A stretch of DNA of 64,000 bases, from contig OZ252296.1 in NCBI GenBank assembly GCA_965250245.1, positions 3,968,001 through 4,032,000 on the forward strand, written 5' to 3'. Of the stretch, positions 19,478-29,309 are shown one piece after another. Below the pieces are notes generated by a model. The model saw only the letters and a list, made by a program, of their open reading frames with translations. It was not told the origin of the DNA and did not search any database. Made by a program: the position numbers and the translations under genes. Numbering within the stretch: the stretch's first letter is position 1; every line of letters begins with the position of its first letter. The stretch is from JABDIP01 sp965250245 (GTDB taxonomy: Bacteria > Pseudomonadota > Alphaproteobacteria > DSM-16000 > Inquilinaceae).

Positions 19478-20650
19478 ATGCCGGACGACAGCACGGCGTT
19501 GATCCTCAAAGTCCATGCCGATATCCGGGCCGTCCCGGCGGCGGATTGGGACCAGTGCGCCGGCACCACCAACCCGTTCGTCGGCCACGCCTTCCTGTCG
19601 GCGCTGGAGGAGTCCGGATCGGTCTGCGCCGACAGCGGTTGGCTGCCGCAGCATCTGGTGCTGGAGACCGAGGGCGGCCAGATGCTGGGCTGCGTGCCGA
19701 TGTATCTGAAGACCCACTCATACGGCGAATACGTCTTCGACTGGGGCTGGGCCCAGGCCTATGAGGAAGCGGGCGGGCACTATTATCCCAAGCTCCAGGT
19801 CTCGGTGCCCTTCACGCCCGCCACCGGGCCGAGGCTGCTGGTCGGACCGGATTTCGACCGGGACGCGGTCGCAGATGCCTTGATCTCCGGGCTGCAGCAG
19901 GTCACCGAACGGCACCAGGTGTCGGGCGTGCACGTCACCTTCCCGACCGAGGCGGAGTGGCAGCGCTTCGGCCGTGCGGGCTGGCTGCAACGGACCGGCC
20001 AGCAATACCATTGGGAAAACGACGGCTACGAGACGTTCGACGACTTCCTTGCCGCGCTTGCCTCGCGCAAGCGCAAGGCGATCAAGAAGGAGCGCCGGCA
20101 GGTCGCGGAGGCCGGCGTGGAGCTGACCGTCGTCACCAGCGACGACCTGACGGAATCCCATTGGGACATGTTCTTCCGCTTCTACCGCAACACCAGCGAC
20201 CGCAAATGGGGCAGCGCCTATCTCACCCGGTCCTTCTTCTCGCTATTGGGAGAGACGATGGCCGATCAGGTCGCGCTGGTGGTGGCGACCCATGACGGCC
20301 GGCCGGTGGCCGCGGCCTTGAACCTGATCGGGGACGACACGCTCTACGGCCGCAACTGGGGCTGCAGCGGCCATTTCCGCTTCCTGCATTTCGAGGCCTG
20401 CTACTACCAGGCCATCGAGTTCGCCATCGCCCGCGGCCTGAAGCGCGTGGAGGCCGGCGCCCAGGGCCAGCACAAGGTCCAGCGCGGCTACATGCCGGTC
20501 CACACCTACAGCGCCCACTACATCCGCGACCCGCGCTTCCGCGCCGCCATCGAGGATTTCCTGCAACGCGAGGGCCGCATGGTCGACTGGGAAATCCAGG
20601 CCATATCCCAGGGCTCGCCATTCCGCAAGGAAGACGGACAGACCGGCTGA
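19478..20650 (+). CDS. DUF482/GNAT-family N-acyltransferase
   Basis: A 390-residue protein of the DUF482 (FemAB/GNAT-like) family. Recognisable segments are NPFVGHAFLSALEESGS near residue 28, the YVFDWGWAQAYEEAGGHYYPKLQ block near 84, and the C-terminal ARGLKRVEAGAQGQHKVQRGY typical of the family. These proteins have the GNAT fold, but their substrates are mostly unknown. The ATG at 19478 gives a usual N-terminus, whereas the longer frame upstream is shadow-like. It is probably cotranscribed with the three genes before it. Confidence 0.85.
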   Translation: MPDDSTALILKVHADIRAVPAADWDQCAGTTNPFVGHAFLSALEESGSVCADSGWLPQHLVLETEGGQMLGCVPMYLKTHSYGEYVFDWGWAQAYEEAGGHYYPKLQVSVPFTPATGPRLLVGPDFDRDAVADALISGLQQVTERHQVSGVHVTFPTEAEWQRFGRAGWLQRTGQQYHWENDGYETFDDFLAALASRKRKAIKKERRQVAEAGVELTVVTSDDLTESHWDMFFRFYRNTSDRKWGSAYLTRSFFSLLGETMADQVALVVATHDGRPVAAALNLIGDDTLYGRNWGCSGHFRFLHFEACYYQAIEFAIARGLKRVEAGAQGQHKVQRGYMPVHTYSAHYIRDPRFRAAIEDFLQREGRMVDWEIQAISQGSPFRKEDGQTG

Positions 20651-20703
20651 CGCACGGCAACGATGCGTTGCGACCGCAGGCTCGGACCCGGTACTCTCCC
20701 GGC

Positions 20704-22516
<1,813 letters not shown>

Positions 22517-22518
<2 letters not shown>

Positions 22519-22707
22519 TCTGCGATCACGCTGTCTTAAGACCCCTCACCCTCCCACGCTGACGCGCGGGTCCCTCCCTCTCCCGCAAGGGGAGAGGGGA
22601 TTGGATCCGGCGCTAGCGATTCACCCCTCTCCCCTTGTGGGAGAGGGAGGGACCCGCGGCGAAGCCGTGGGAGGGTGAGGGGTCTGAGAGCAGCGTGATC
22701 GAAGATC
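22517..22707. repeat. Large inverted repeat, same family as DUF559-flanking TIRs
   Basis: A 190-bp imperfect palindrome between convergent recQ and deaminase genes. It contains ACCCCTCACCCTCCCAC, CTCTCCCGCAAGGGGAGAG and the complementary half. The outer arms GATCTGCGATCACGCTG and its mirror extend the symmetry beyond the core. The core is close to the inverted repeats at 51454-51574 and 51916-52036. It can fold into a long hairpin and may act as a bidirectional terminator. No gene is inside. Confidence 0.85.
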
Positions 22708-22725
22708 GCCGCTTCGGCGGCGGCG

Positions 22726-23202
22726 CTAGTACCGCACCTTGTCCGGCTTGGCGGCCCAGTCCTGGAAGACGGCGTTGGCCTCCTCAGACAGGAGTTGACG
22801 CATGGGAATGGTGCGCTGGTCGATCGGCAGGGCCACCTGGTCGTAGATCACCGCGTCGTCGAAGCCGATGGCGGCGGCGTCGCTACGGCTGTTGCCGTAG
22901 TAGAGCGCCTTGATACGCGCCCAGTAGACCGCAGACAGGCACATCGGGCAGGGCTCGCAACTGGTGTAGATCTCGCAATCGTCGAGGCGGAAGGTGCCGA
23001 GCCGGGTGCAGGCGTTGCGGATCGCCACCATCTCCGCATGCGCCGTCGGATCATTGGTCGACGTGACCTGGTTCCAGCCCTCGGCGATGATCCGGCCATC
23101 CTTGACGATGACCGCGCCGAACGGGCCGCCGGCATTGGCGGCCATATGCGCCCGAGACAGGGCGATGGCCCGGTGCATGAACCCGTGGCTGTCCACGATC
23201 AA
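22726..23202 (-). CDS. Nucleoside/guanine deaminase (CDA fold)
   Basis: A 158-residue zinc deaminase of the cytidine-deaminase superfamily. The zinc and proton-relay motifs are HAE (His 55, Glu 57) and PCPMC (Cys 85, Cys 88). The wording TNDPTAHAEMVAIRNAC and CEPCPMCLSAVYWARIKALYY, together with the IPMRQLL tail, is closest to Bacillus-type guanine deaminase (GuaD), which converts guanine to xanthine. A tRNA adenosine deaminase is less likely because of the C-terminal part. It is convergent with recQ and stands alone. Confidence 0.85.
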   Translation of the reverse strand: MIVDSHGFMHRAIALSRAHMAANAGGPFGAVIVKDGRIIAEGWNQVTSTNDPTAHAEMVAIRNACTRLGTFRLDDCEIYTSCEPCPMCLSAVYWARIKALYYGNSRSDAAAIGFDDAVIYDQVALPIDQRTIPMRQLLSEEANAVFQDWAAKPDKVRY

Positions 23203-23253
23203 TCTCCATTGCGGTCGCCGGACACGATCATAGCGACCTATCCGCGGTGGTGT

Positions 23254-24456
23254 CTAAGACGCCTGGGCCTCCGGCACCGGCTCGGACTCGTCCGCGCCGT
23301 CCTTGCGCCAGCCGGCCAGCACGGCCTCGGCATCGGTCTCGATCACCGGCGGCCGCTGGGCCGGCTTACCGCCGTCTACATGGAGCGGGTTGAGCACCTG
23401 CAGCCCGTCCCGCGCACCGGCCTTCTGGCGCAGCATGCCGCGGGCCTGCAGATGCGGATGCTCGCTCAGATCCTCGGCCGGCCAGACCGGCTCGAAGCAG
23501 CAATCGATGGGGAACAGCTTGACCGTCCAGTCCTCCAGGGTGCGCGCGCGTATCACGTCGGCGACCTCGGCGATCAGGTCGCGCTGGGGCAGCCGTTCCC
23601 ATTGCCGGTCGATCCAGTCCGGCCGTCCGAGCGCCTCGCAGAAATTCGCCCAGAATTTCTCCTCCAGCGCGCCCAGCGTGACATAGCGGGCATCGGAGGT
23701 CCGGTAGACCTGATAGCAGGCGGCACCGCCGTTCAGCACCTCGTAGCGGCGCTCCGGCGGATGGCCGCTCAAGACCGCGTTGAGCGGCACGGTCTGCCAG
23801 GCCAGCACCGATTCCATGATCGACAGGTCAATGTGCTGGCCGCCGGTCGAGCCGGTGCGCGGGTTCAACCGGCCGAACAGCGCCGTCACGGCCGCCAGCG
23901 CGGCCTGAAGGCCGGACGCGTGATCGGCGGTCGGCGGATAGCCGATGGCCGGCGTCGCGGCGGTGCCGGTGGCGGTCAGCCCGCCGCCGAGCGCCATGTA
24001 GTTGATGTCGTGCCCCGGGCGATTGCGGTAGGGGCCGGTCTGCCCCCAGCCGGTCAGCGACACATGGATCAGCGCCGCGTTCAGGGATTGGATGCGCTCG
24101 CGCGGGAATTCCAGCCGGTCCAGAACCCCTGGCCGGAAGGATTCGATCAGCACATCGGCGGATTCCAGCAGGCCGGCGAAGGCGTCGCGGCCCTCGGCCG
24201 ATTTGAGATCGAGGAAAACCACCGATTTGCCGGCATTGACGGCGCGGTAGTCCATCGACAGCCCGTCGACATCGAACGGGGCCATGCGACGGAACGGATC
24301 GCCCTCCGGCGGCTCGACCTTGACCACGTCGGCGCCGAGATCGGCGAGGATTTGAGCGGCGTAGGGTCCGGGAATGTACTGCCCCAGATCAACGACCCGG
24401 ATGCCGGCGAGGAAATCCAGCGGCGCCGACTCCAGGATTTTCAGACTGCCAAGAAT
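23254..24456 (-). CDS. CaiB/BaiF family CoA-transferase (abnormal 5' end)
   Basis: A family III CoA-transferase of about 400 residues, with GIRVVDLGQYIPGPYAAQIL at the N-terminus, DVVKVEPPEGDPFRR, the SLTGWGQTGPYRNRPGHD block and GGQHIDLSIMES near the active site. The family N-terminus is encoded up to about 24430, yet between there and the in-frame stop at 24474-24472 there is no ATG, GTG or TTG. Only ATT (24456) and CTG (24444, 24435) occur. A GTG at 24463 in another frame would need a one-base shift to join. So either a rare start is used or the gene is a recent start or frameshift mutant. The first usable GTG at 24327 would lose the conserved N-terminus. Confidence 0.7.
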   Translation of the reverse strand: MLGSLKILESAPLDFLAGIRVVDLGQYIPGPYAAQILADLGADVVKVEPPEGDPFRRMAPFDVDGLSMDYRAVNAGKSVVFLDLKSAEGRDAFAGLLESADVLIESFRPGVLDRLEFPRERIQSLNAALIHVSLTGWGQTGPYRNRPGHDINYMALGGGLTATGTAATPAIGYPPTADHASGLQAALAAVTALFGRLNPRTGSTGGQHIDLSIMESVLAWQTVPLNAVLSGHPPERRYEVLNGGAACYQVYRTSDARYVTLGALEEKFWANFCEALGRPDWIDRQWERLPQRDLIAEVADVIRARTLEDWTVKLFPIDCCFEPVWPAEDLSEHPHLQARGMLRQKAGARDGLQVLNPLHVDGGKPAQRPPVIETDAEAVLAGWRKDGADESEPVPEAQAS

Positions 24457-24581
24457 GCGGCACCCCCCGTCTTAGACGTCCGAAGATCGCATCCGACCCG
24501 GCCGATCGGACGCTATTCCTATCGAACACCGAATTCCGGGTGCTTGTCGAGGGTTGATGTGCTGCGCCGTGTTTCCCGTAC

Positions 24582-24684
24582 CGTCAATGCGAGGAGCCGC
24601 CCTTCGACAAGCTAAGGGTGAGGGCGACGCGGCAATCCACCGTCGGCCGGCAGAGTGGATCGCCGCGCTTCGCTCGCGATGACG
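24582..24684. repeat. CGTCA-TGCGAGGAGC repeat with nested insertion
   Basis: An imperfect palindromic repeat running from CGTCAATGCGAGGAGC to CGCTCGCGATGACG. A second copy of the same family is at 31632-31713. Compared with that copy, this one has about 25 extra bases (24598-24622, CCCTTCGACAAGC...GGTGAG), themselves resembling another dispersed bacterial repeat. It lies between clpA and the CoA-transferase gene. Confidence 0.8.
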
Positions 24685-24707
24685 CGGTGAGGTGGGCCTC
24701 GTGAGCC

Positions 24708-27008
24708 TCAGTCGACCAGGGCCGGGACCTTCTTCGACGAGTTGTCCTTGGGCGGCAGAGCCTTGAAGGTGAAGGTCAGCTCGTCGTCCTTGACCGCGAC
24801 CTTGACCAGCCCGCCCTTGGCCAGCTTGCCGAACAGCAGCTCGTTGGCCAGCGGCTTCTTGATGTGCTCCTGGATCAGGCGGGCCAGGGGCCGGGCGCCG
24901 AACAGCTTGTCGTAGCCCTTGCGGCCGAGCCAGGCCCGGGCGGCGTCGTTCAGCTCAATGGAGACGCGCCGGTCGGCGAGCTGGGTCTCGAGCTGGATGA
25001 CGAACTTGTCGACGATCTGCGCGACGATCTCCGGCGTCAGATGCGCGAAGCCGATGATCGCGTCCAGGCGGTTGCGGAATTCCGGGGTGAACAGCTTGTT
25101 GATCGCCTCGGTATCCTCGCCGTCCCGCGTGTCGCGTTCGAAGCCGATGGCTGCCTTGGACAGCTCCGCCGCGCCGGCATTCGTGGTCATGATCAGCACC
25201 ACGTTGCGGAAGTCGATCGTCTTGCCGTTGTGGTCGGTCATCTTGCCGTAGTCCATGACCTGCAGCAGGATGTTGAAGACGTCCGGATGGGCCTTCTCGA
25301 TCTCGTCGAGCAGCAGCACGCAATGCGGATGCTGGTCCACCGCGTCGGTCATCAGACCGCCCTGGTCGAAGCCGACATAGCCCGGCGGCGCGCCGATCAG
25401 CCGGCTGACCGAGTGCCGCTCCATGTATTCCGACATGTCGAAGCGGATCAGCTCGATACCCATTGTGTGGGAAAGCTGGCGCGCGACCTCGGTCTTGCCG
25501 ACGCCGGTGGGCCCGGAGAACAGGTAGTTGCCGATCGGCTTGTCCGGGTCGCGCAGCCCCGCCCGCGCCAGCTTGATGGCGCTGGCCAGCGCGGTGATCG
25601 CCTTGTCCTGGCCGAACACCAGGGTCTTCAGGTCGCGCTCCAGGGTCTTCAGCGCCGCCTTGTCGCTGCGGCTGACGCTCTTGGCCGGGATGCGGGCGAT
25701 CTTGGAGACGATGTCCTCGACATCCTTGACCGTCACCGTCTTCTTGCGCTTCGACGGCGGCAGCAGCATCTGGGCCGCGCCCACCTCGTCGATCACGTCG
25801 ATCGCCTTGTCGGGCAGCTTGCGGTCGCCGATGTATTTCGCCGACAGCTCCACGGCGGTGCGCAGGGCGTCGTTGGTGTAGCGCACCCGGTGGTGCTTCT
25901 CGTAATAGGGCTTCAGGCCGCGCAGGATCTTCACGGTGTCCTCGACCGACGGCTCGTTGACGTCGATCTTCTGGAACCGCCGCACCAGCGCCCGGTCCTT
26001 CTCGAAATAGTTCCGGTATTCCTTGTAGGTGGTCGAGCCGATGCAGCGCAGCGTGCCGCTGGCCAGGGCCGGCTTGAGCAGGTTGGACGCATCCATGGCG
26101 CCGCCGGAGGTGGCGCCGGCGCCGATCACCGTGTGGATCTCGTCGATGAACAGGATGGCGCCCTCATGCTCCTCGATCTCGGAGATGACCGCCTTCAGCC
26201 GCTCCTCGAAATCGCCGCGATAGCGGGTGCCGGCCAGCAGCGCGCCCATGTCGAGCGCGAAGATGGTCGCGCCCTCCAGCACCGCCGGGACCTCGCCCTC
26301 GACGATCTGCTTGGCCAGGCCCTCTGCGATGGCGGTCTTGCCGACGCCGGGATCGCCCACATAGAGCGGGTTGTTCTTCGACCGCCGGCAGAGGATCTGG
26401 ATGGTCCGCTCGATCTCCATCTCGCGGCCGATCACCGGGTCGATGCGGCCCTTGATCGCCTTGTCGTTCAGGTCGATGCAATAGGCCTCCAGGGCCTCGC
26501 TACCCTTCTTGACGACCTTTTCCGCCGACGCGTCCTCGTCGGTGCCCGAGACCCGCTTGGGCTCGGTGCGCTGGGCCGTCTTGGCGATGCCGTGGCTGAT
26601 GTAATTGACCGCGTCGAAGCGGGTCATGTCCTGCTCTTGCAGGTAATAGACCGCATGGCTCTCCCGCTCGGAGAACAGGGCCACCAGCACATTGGCGCCG
26701 GTCACCTCCTCGCGGCCCGACGACTGCACATGGATGGCGGCGCGCTGCAGCACCCGCTGGAAGCCGGCGGTCGGCTTGGAATCCTCGATCCGGCTGGTGA
26801 TCAGATTGGCCAGCTCATTGTCGAGATAGGTGGTGAGCTCGGTGCGGAGCTTCTCGATATCGACCCCGCAGGCCCGCATGACCGCCACGGCGTCCTGGTC
26901 TTCCGTGAGAGCCAGCAGCAGATGCTCCAGCGTCGCATATTCGTGGCGCCGCTCATTGGCATAGGCGAGAGCTCTGTGCAGGGTTTGCTCGAGTGTGCGT
27001 GAGAGCAT
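24708..27008 (-). CDS. clpA: ATP-dependent Clp protease ATP-binding subunit ClpA
   Basis: A 766-residue AAA+ unfoldase that feeds substrates to ClpP. An N-domain (about residues 1-145, EYATLEHLLLALTED) precedes two AAA modules with Walker A motifs GDPGVGKT (about 219) and GPTGVGKT (about 498). The ClpP-binding loop region and a C-terminal D2-small domain are present. The ATG at 27008 follows an in-frame TTG, and the ATG was chosen. The adaptor gene clpS lies 44 bp upstream on the same strand, the standard arrangement for the N-end-rule pathway. clpP is not in the window. Confidence 0.97.
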   Translation of the reverse strand: MLSRTLEQTLHRALAYANERRHEYATLEHLLLALTEDQDAVAVMRACGVDIEKLRTELTTYLDNELANLITSRIEDSKPTAGFQRVLQRAAIHVQSSGREEVTGANVLVALFSERESHAVYYLQEQDMTRFDAVNYISHGIAKTAQRTEPKRVSGTDEDASAEKVVKKGSEALEAYCIDLNDKAIKGRIDPVIGREMEIERTIQILCRRSKNNPLYVGDPGVGKTAIAEGLAKQIVEGEVPAVLEGATIFALDMGALLAGTRYRGDFEERLKAVISEIEEHEGAILFIDEIHTVIGAGATSGGAMDASNLLKPALASGTLRCIGSTTYKEYRNYFEKDRALVRRFQKIDVNEPSVEDTVKILRGLKPYYEKHHRVRYTNDALRTAVELSAKYIGDRKLPDKAIDVIDEVGAAQMLLPPSKRKKTVTVKDVEDIVSKIARIPAKSVSRSDKAALKTLERDLKTLVFGQDKAITALASAIKLARAGLRDPDKPIGNYLFSGPTGVGKTEVARQLSHTMGIELIRFDMSEYMERHSVSRLIGAPPGYVGFDQGGLMTDAVDQHPHCVLLLDEIEKAHPDVFNILLQVMDYGKMTDHNGKTIDFRNVVLIMTTNAGAAELSKAAIGFERDTRDGEDTEAINKLFTPEFRNRLDAIIGFAHLTPEIVAQIVDKFVIQLETQLADRRVSIELNDAARAWLGRKGYDKLFGARPLARLIQEHIKKPLANELLFGKLAKGGLVKVAVKDDELTFTFKALPPKDNSSKKVPALVD

Positions 27009-27052
27009 CAAGTGGTCCTTGTCATCGACCGAGCGGATGCATCGATCAGGGG

Positions 27053-27379
27053 TCAGGCCTTCTCAAGTATGCACTGCAGCGGGTGCTGGTTGCGCCGCGC
27101 AAAATCCATCACCTGGGTCACCTTGGTCTCGGCGATCTCGTATGAGAACACGCCGCAGATGCCGACGCCACGACGATGGACATGCAGCATGATGGTCGTC
27201 GCCTCTTCGCGGCTCTTGTTGAAGAACCGCTCCAGCACATGGACGACGAATTCCATCGGTGTGTAGTCGTCGTTCAGCATCAACACCTTGTACATGGCGG
27301 GCTTCTTGGTTTTCGGCCGGGTCTGGACAACGACACCGGACTCACCGTCCCCACCATCATGTTTTTCAACGTCGCTCAT
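27053..27379 (-). CDS. clpS: ClpS adaptor protein
   Basis: A 108-residue adaptor that binds destabilising N-terminal residues and delivers such proteins to ClpAP. The core carries LNDDYTPMEFVVHVLERFF (about residues 35-53) with the Asn-Asp pair that recognises the N-degron, and ATTIMLHVHRRGVGICG. The unstructured, charged N-terminal 28 residues are typical and needed for delivery. It is directly upstream of clpA and probably cotranscribed with it. Confidence 0.96.
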   Translation of the reverse strand: MSDVEKHDGGDGESGVVVQTRPKTKKPAMYKVLMLNDDYTPMEFVVHVLERFFNKSREEATTIMLHVHRRGVGICGVFSYEIAETKVTQVMDFARRNQHPLQCILEKA

Positions 27380-27710
27380 CGCGTATCGCTACTTACGAAC
27401 CAGGCTTCGCCGCAGCGTGCTGGCGATGACCAATAATATGAGATCGGACCTTAAGGAAGGAAGACCCGATGCGGATCACAATGCCGGGGGCCATGGATGA
27501 TGATCGCGTGCGCCGCGGGTCCGAACCGGCCGACTCGCCAGGATTTCGGCCGCTGAGGCGGGCCGGATGGGCGCAAGGGTCGCGGTCAATTTCCATGGCT
27601 TCCGGCAGGACAAGGTTGGCACGGCGAATTTGTCTGTTTGAGGGCAAAAAAAGAGCCCGGCAGCGGTCTGCCGGGCTCCCCGCGACCCTCCCGAAGGAGA
27701 GGGTGAGGCG
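27380..27710. other. 331-bp intergenic region between phasin and clpS
   Basis: No convincing gene is present. The region carries the phasin terminator (27645-27678) and presumably the clpS promoter, for which no clear -35/-10 pair was found. Short frames on both strands have arginine-rich shadow composition. Confidence 0.6.
27645..27678 (-). terminator. Rho-independent terminator of phasin gene
   Basis: On the minus strand a perfect hairpin with arms GAGCCCGGCAG and CTGCCGGGCTC is followed by a run of T residues. It lies about 33 bp past the phasin stop codon. Confidence 0.92.
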
Positions 27711-28244
27711 TTACGCCGCCAGCGGCTTGGAGAACTTCTCCACCGTGGCGTTGACCCGGGCGCTGATCGGCGCCATCGCGTCATTGGTCACCTTCACGCC
27801 CATCTCCGACAGCTTGGAGCTCTCGGCGACCAGCGAATCGAAGGTCGACTTGGCGTAGTTGCTCTGGATGTCGACCAGCTCGCGCGGCGACTTGACGGCC
27901 ATCATCGCCTGCATGGTGGCGACGTTGTTGTCGACCGTGCCCTTGGCGAAGGCGAACCAGGCGGCGCCCAGATCCTGCCAGCCCTTGGTGGCGATGTTGC
28001 CGGCGGTCACGACCGCGTCGATGTTGTCCTTGCCGAAAGCGGCAACGTCGTCAAAGCCCTTGAACATGGTTCCACCCGCCTTCTCGAACTGCTCCCTGGT
28101 CATGGCAAACGCCGTCTCCAGATTCTTCTGGACGACGTCCTGACCGGCCTTGACCGCCGTCTCAACCGTGGTCCGGGTGGCGGCAAGGGTCTCTTCCATC
28201 ACATTCGCGGCCGCACCGGCCGCCTTCGTCTTCGCAGTGGTCAT
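27711..28244 (-). CDS. phaP: Phasin family protein
   Basis: A 177-residue, helix-rich, alanine- and lysine-rich protein with the phasin pattern: NLETAFAMTREQFEKAGGTMFKGFDDV in the first half and KSPRELVDIQSNYAKSTFDSL in the second (about residues 118-140). Phasins coat polyhydroxyalkanoate granules and control their number and size. No cysteines and no membrane segments are visible. A strong promoter with flanking TGCACTGCA-type sites lies upstream, and a terminator follows, so it is a highly expressed single-gene unit. It implies that the host stores PHA, although no pha synthesis gene is in this window. Confidence 0.92.
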   Translation of the reverse strand: MTTAKTKAAGAAANVMEETLAATRTTVETAVKAGQDVVQKNLETAFAMTREQFEKAGGTMFKGFDDVAAFGKDNIDAVVTAGNIATKGWQDLGAAWFAFAKGTVDNNVATMQAMMAVKSPRELVDIQSNYAKSTFDSLVAESSKLSEMGVKVTNDAMAPISARVNATVEKFSKPLAA

Positions 28245-28331
28245 TGCAATCCGCTCCTAATGCGTAAAAACGTCCCGCCGAATTCCTGGCGCTTGGCGGT
28301 CCGCCTCGTGGCCGCCTCAAATCCCGTATGC

Positions 28332-28343
28332 TGCACCGCAACA
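28332..28343. promoter_or_regulatory. Downstream PhaR-like site at phasin promoter
   Basis: TGCACCGCAACA lies just downstream of the predicted phasin -10 element. It matches TGCRNYGCASMA at all but one position. Placement at the start of the transcript suits a repressor. Confidence 0.45.
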
Positions 28344-28351
28344 CGAGGTGG

Positions 28352-28379
28352 TATATAAGCGGATCCGCGGCCCTGTCAA
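28352..28379 (-). promoter_or_regulatory. Strong sigma-70-type promoter of phasin gene
   Basis: On the minus strand TTGACA (28379-28374) and TATATA (28357-28352) are 16 bp apart. The predicted leader is about 100 nt. It is the closest match to consensus seen in this window. Confidence 0.75.
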
Positions 28380-28389
28380 TGAATTTTTG

Positions 28390-28401
28390 TGCACTGCACA
28401 A
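28390..28401. promoter_or_regulatory. Upstream PhaR-like site at phasin promoter
   Basis: TGCACTGCACAA matches the motif TGCRNYGCASMA at every position. It lies about 10 bp upstream of the phasin -35 element and about 140 bp before the divergent Anbu gene. PhaR represses phasin genes and is released by PHA, so this is the expected target. Confidence 0.6.
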
Positions 28402-28538
28402 TAGGCGAATCCGGTCGCATTTGTGGGCCGTTGCGCGCGTATCGCGGGATCGCCGCGCGCGGTTGCGGCATTCCCGTCGCCATGACACGATGCGCGGCGA
28501 ATGACCGCACCGATTCGACCCCCGACGAGCGACGCACC

Positions 28539-29300
28539 ATGACCTACTGCCTCGCCATCCGCACCCGCGAGGGATTGATCGCCCTGGCGGACGGCCGCGT
28601 CACCAGCGGCAGCCAGATGGCGCTGGCCCGCAAGGTCACGATGATGGGCACGGCGCCGCACCGCTTCTTCCTGATGACGTCGGGCCTGCGCAGCGTCCGC
28701 GACAAGGTGCTCGCCTACCTGCGGCGCGAGATCAAGCGTCAGACCGCCAACAATTTCGGATCCATGCTGGACGCGGTCACCGCCTTCGCCGGCTGCCTGA
28801 GGACCGTGGCGAACGAGGATCGCGAGGCGCTGGCGGAATCCGACCTGTCCTTCAACCTGCATGCCATCATCGGCGGCCAGTTGGAGGGCGACAGCGAGCC
28901 GACCATGTTCCTGGTCTACCCGGAGGGCAACTGGATCGAGGTCGACAAGCGGACCCCCTATCTCTCGATCGGCGCCACCGCCTACGGCAAGCCGATCCTG
29001 GATCGGGCGCTGAGCTACGACACCGAGATGCGGCACGCCCTGAAGCTGGCCTATCTGTCGTTCGATTCGACCCGCTTCAGCTCGACCGATGTCGGCTTTC
29101 CCATCGACCTGATCACCTTCGCCGCCGCCGACCGGCAATGGCGGGAACAGCAGTTCGACTACGACGATCTGGTGGAGCAGCGGCAATGGTGGAACAAGAA
29201 CATCACCGAGCTTGCCGAGCGCATGCCGGACGGCCCGTGGATCGCGGACCTGCTGCCCTCCGGCGCCAACCGCCTCACCGTGGTGAAGGATGACGGCTGA
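28539..29300 (+). CDS. Anbu-type proteasome-related Ntn protease
   Basis: A 253-residue member of the Anbu/proteasome beta-subunit/HslV group. It begins MTYCLAI, so removal of Met exposes Thr as the N-terminal nucleophile. ALADGR (about residue 17) and ARKVTM (about 29-34) provide the expected Asp and Lys of the Ntn active site. The length and the MTYC start match Anbu rather than HslV (about 180 residues). The longer frame upstream would bury the Thr, so the ATG at 28539 was chosen. Anbu often sits with transglutaminase-like, alpha-E and ATP-grasp genes, none of which is present here. It is divergent from the phasin gene. Confidence 0.8.
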   Translation: MTYCLAIRTREGLIALADGRVTSGSQMALARKVTMMGTAPHRFFLMTSGLRSVRDKVLAYLRREIKRQTANNFGSMLDAVTAFAGCLRTVANEDREALAESDLSFNLHAIIGGQLEGDSEPTMFLVYPEGNWIEVDKRTPYLSIGATAYGKPILDRALSYDTEMRHALKLAYLSFDSTRFSSTDVGFPIDLITFAAADRQWREQQFDYDDLVEQRQWWNKNITELAERMPDGPWIADLLPSGANRLTVVKDDG

Positions 29301-29309
29301 GCCGGCGGC

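Noticed and set aside
18087..19502. 471-codon plus-strand frame across the SDR gene
   Set aside because: It is a shifted shadow of the epimerase/dehydratase gene (18337-19386), with repetitive RRR/GGR composition.
23252..24477. 9-bp GTCTAAGAC (23252-23260) and GTCTTAGAC (24469-24477) on either side of the CoA-transferase gene
   Set aside because: Looks like a boundary repeat, but the copies are inverted and short, each contains a stop codon of the local frame, and no mobile gene is present. Chance is likely.
27393..27858. Short frames on both strands between clpS and the phasin gene
   Set aside because: They are arginine- and proline-rich, cross the phasin terminator or the phasin gene, and have no supporting start signals.
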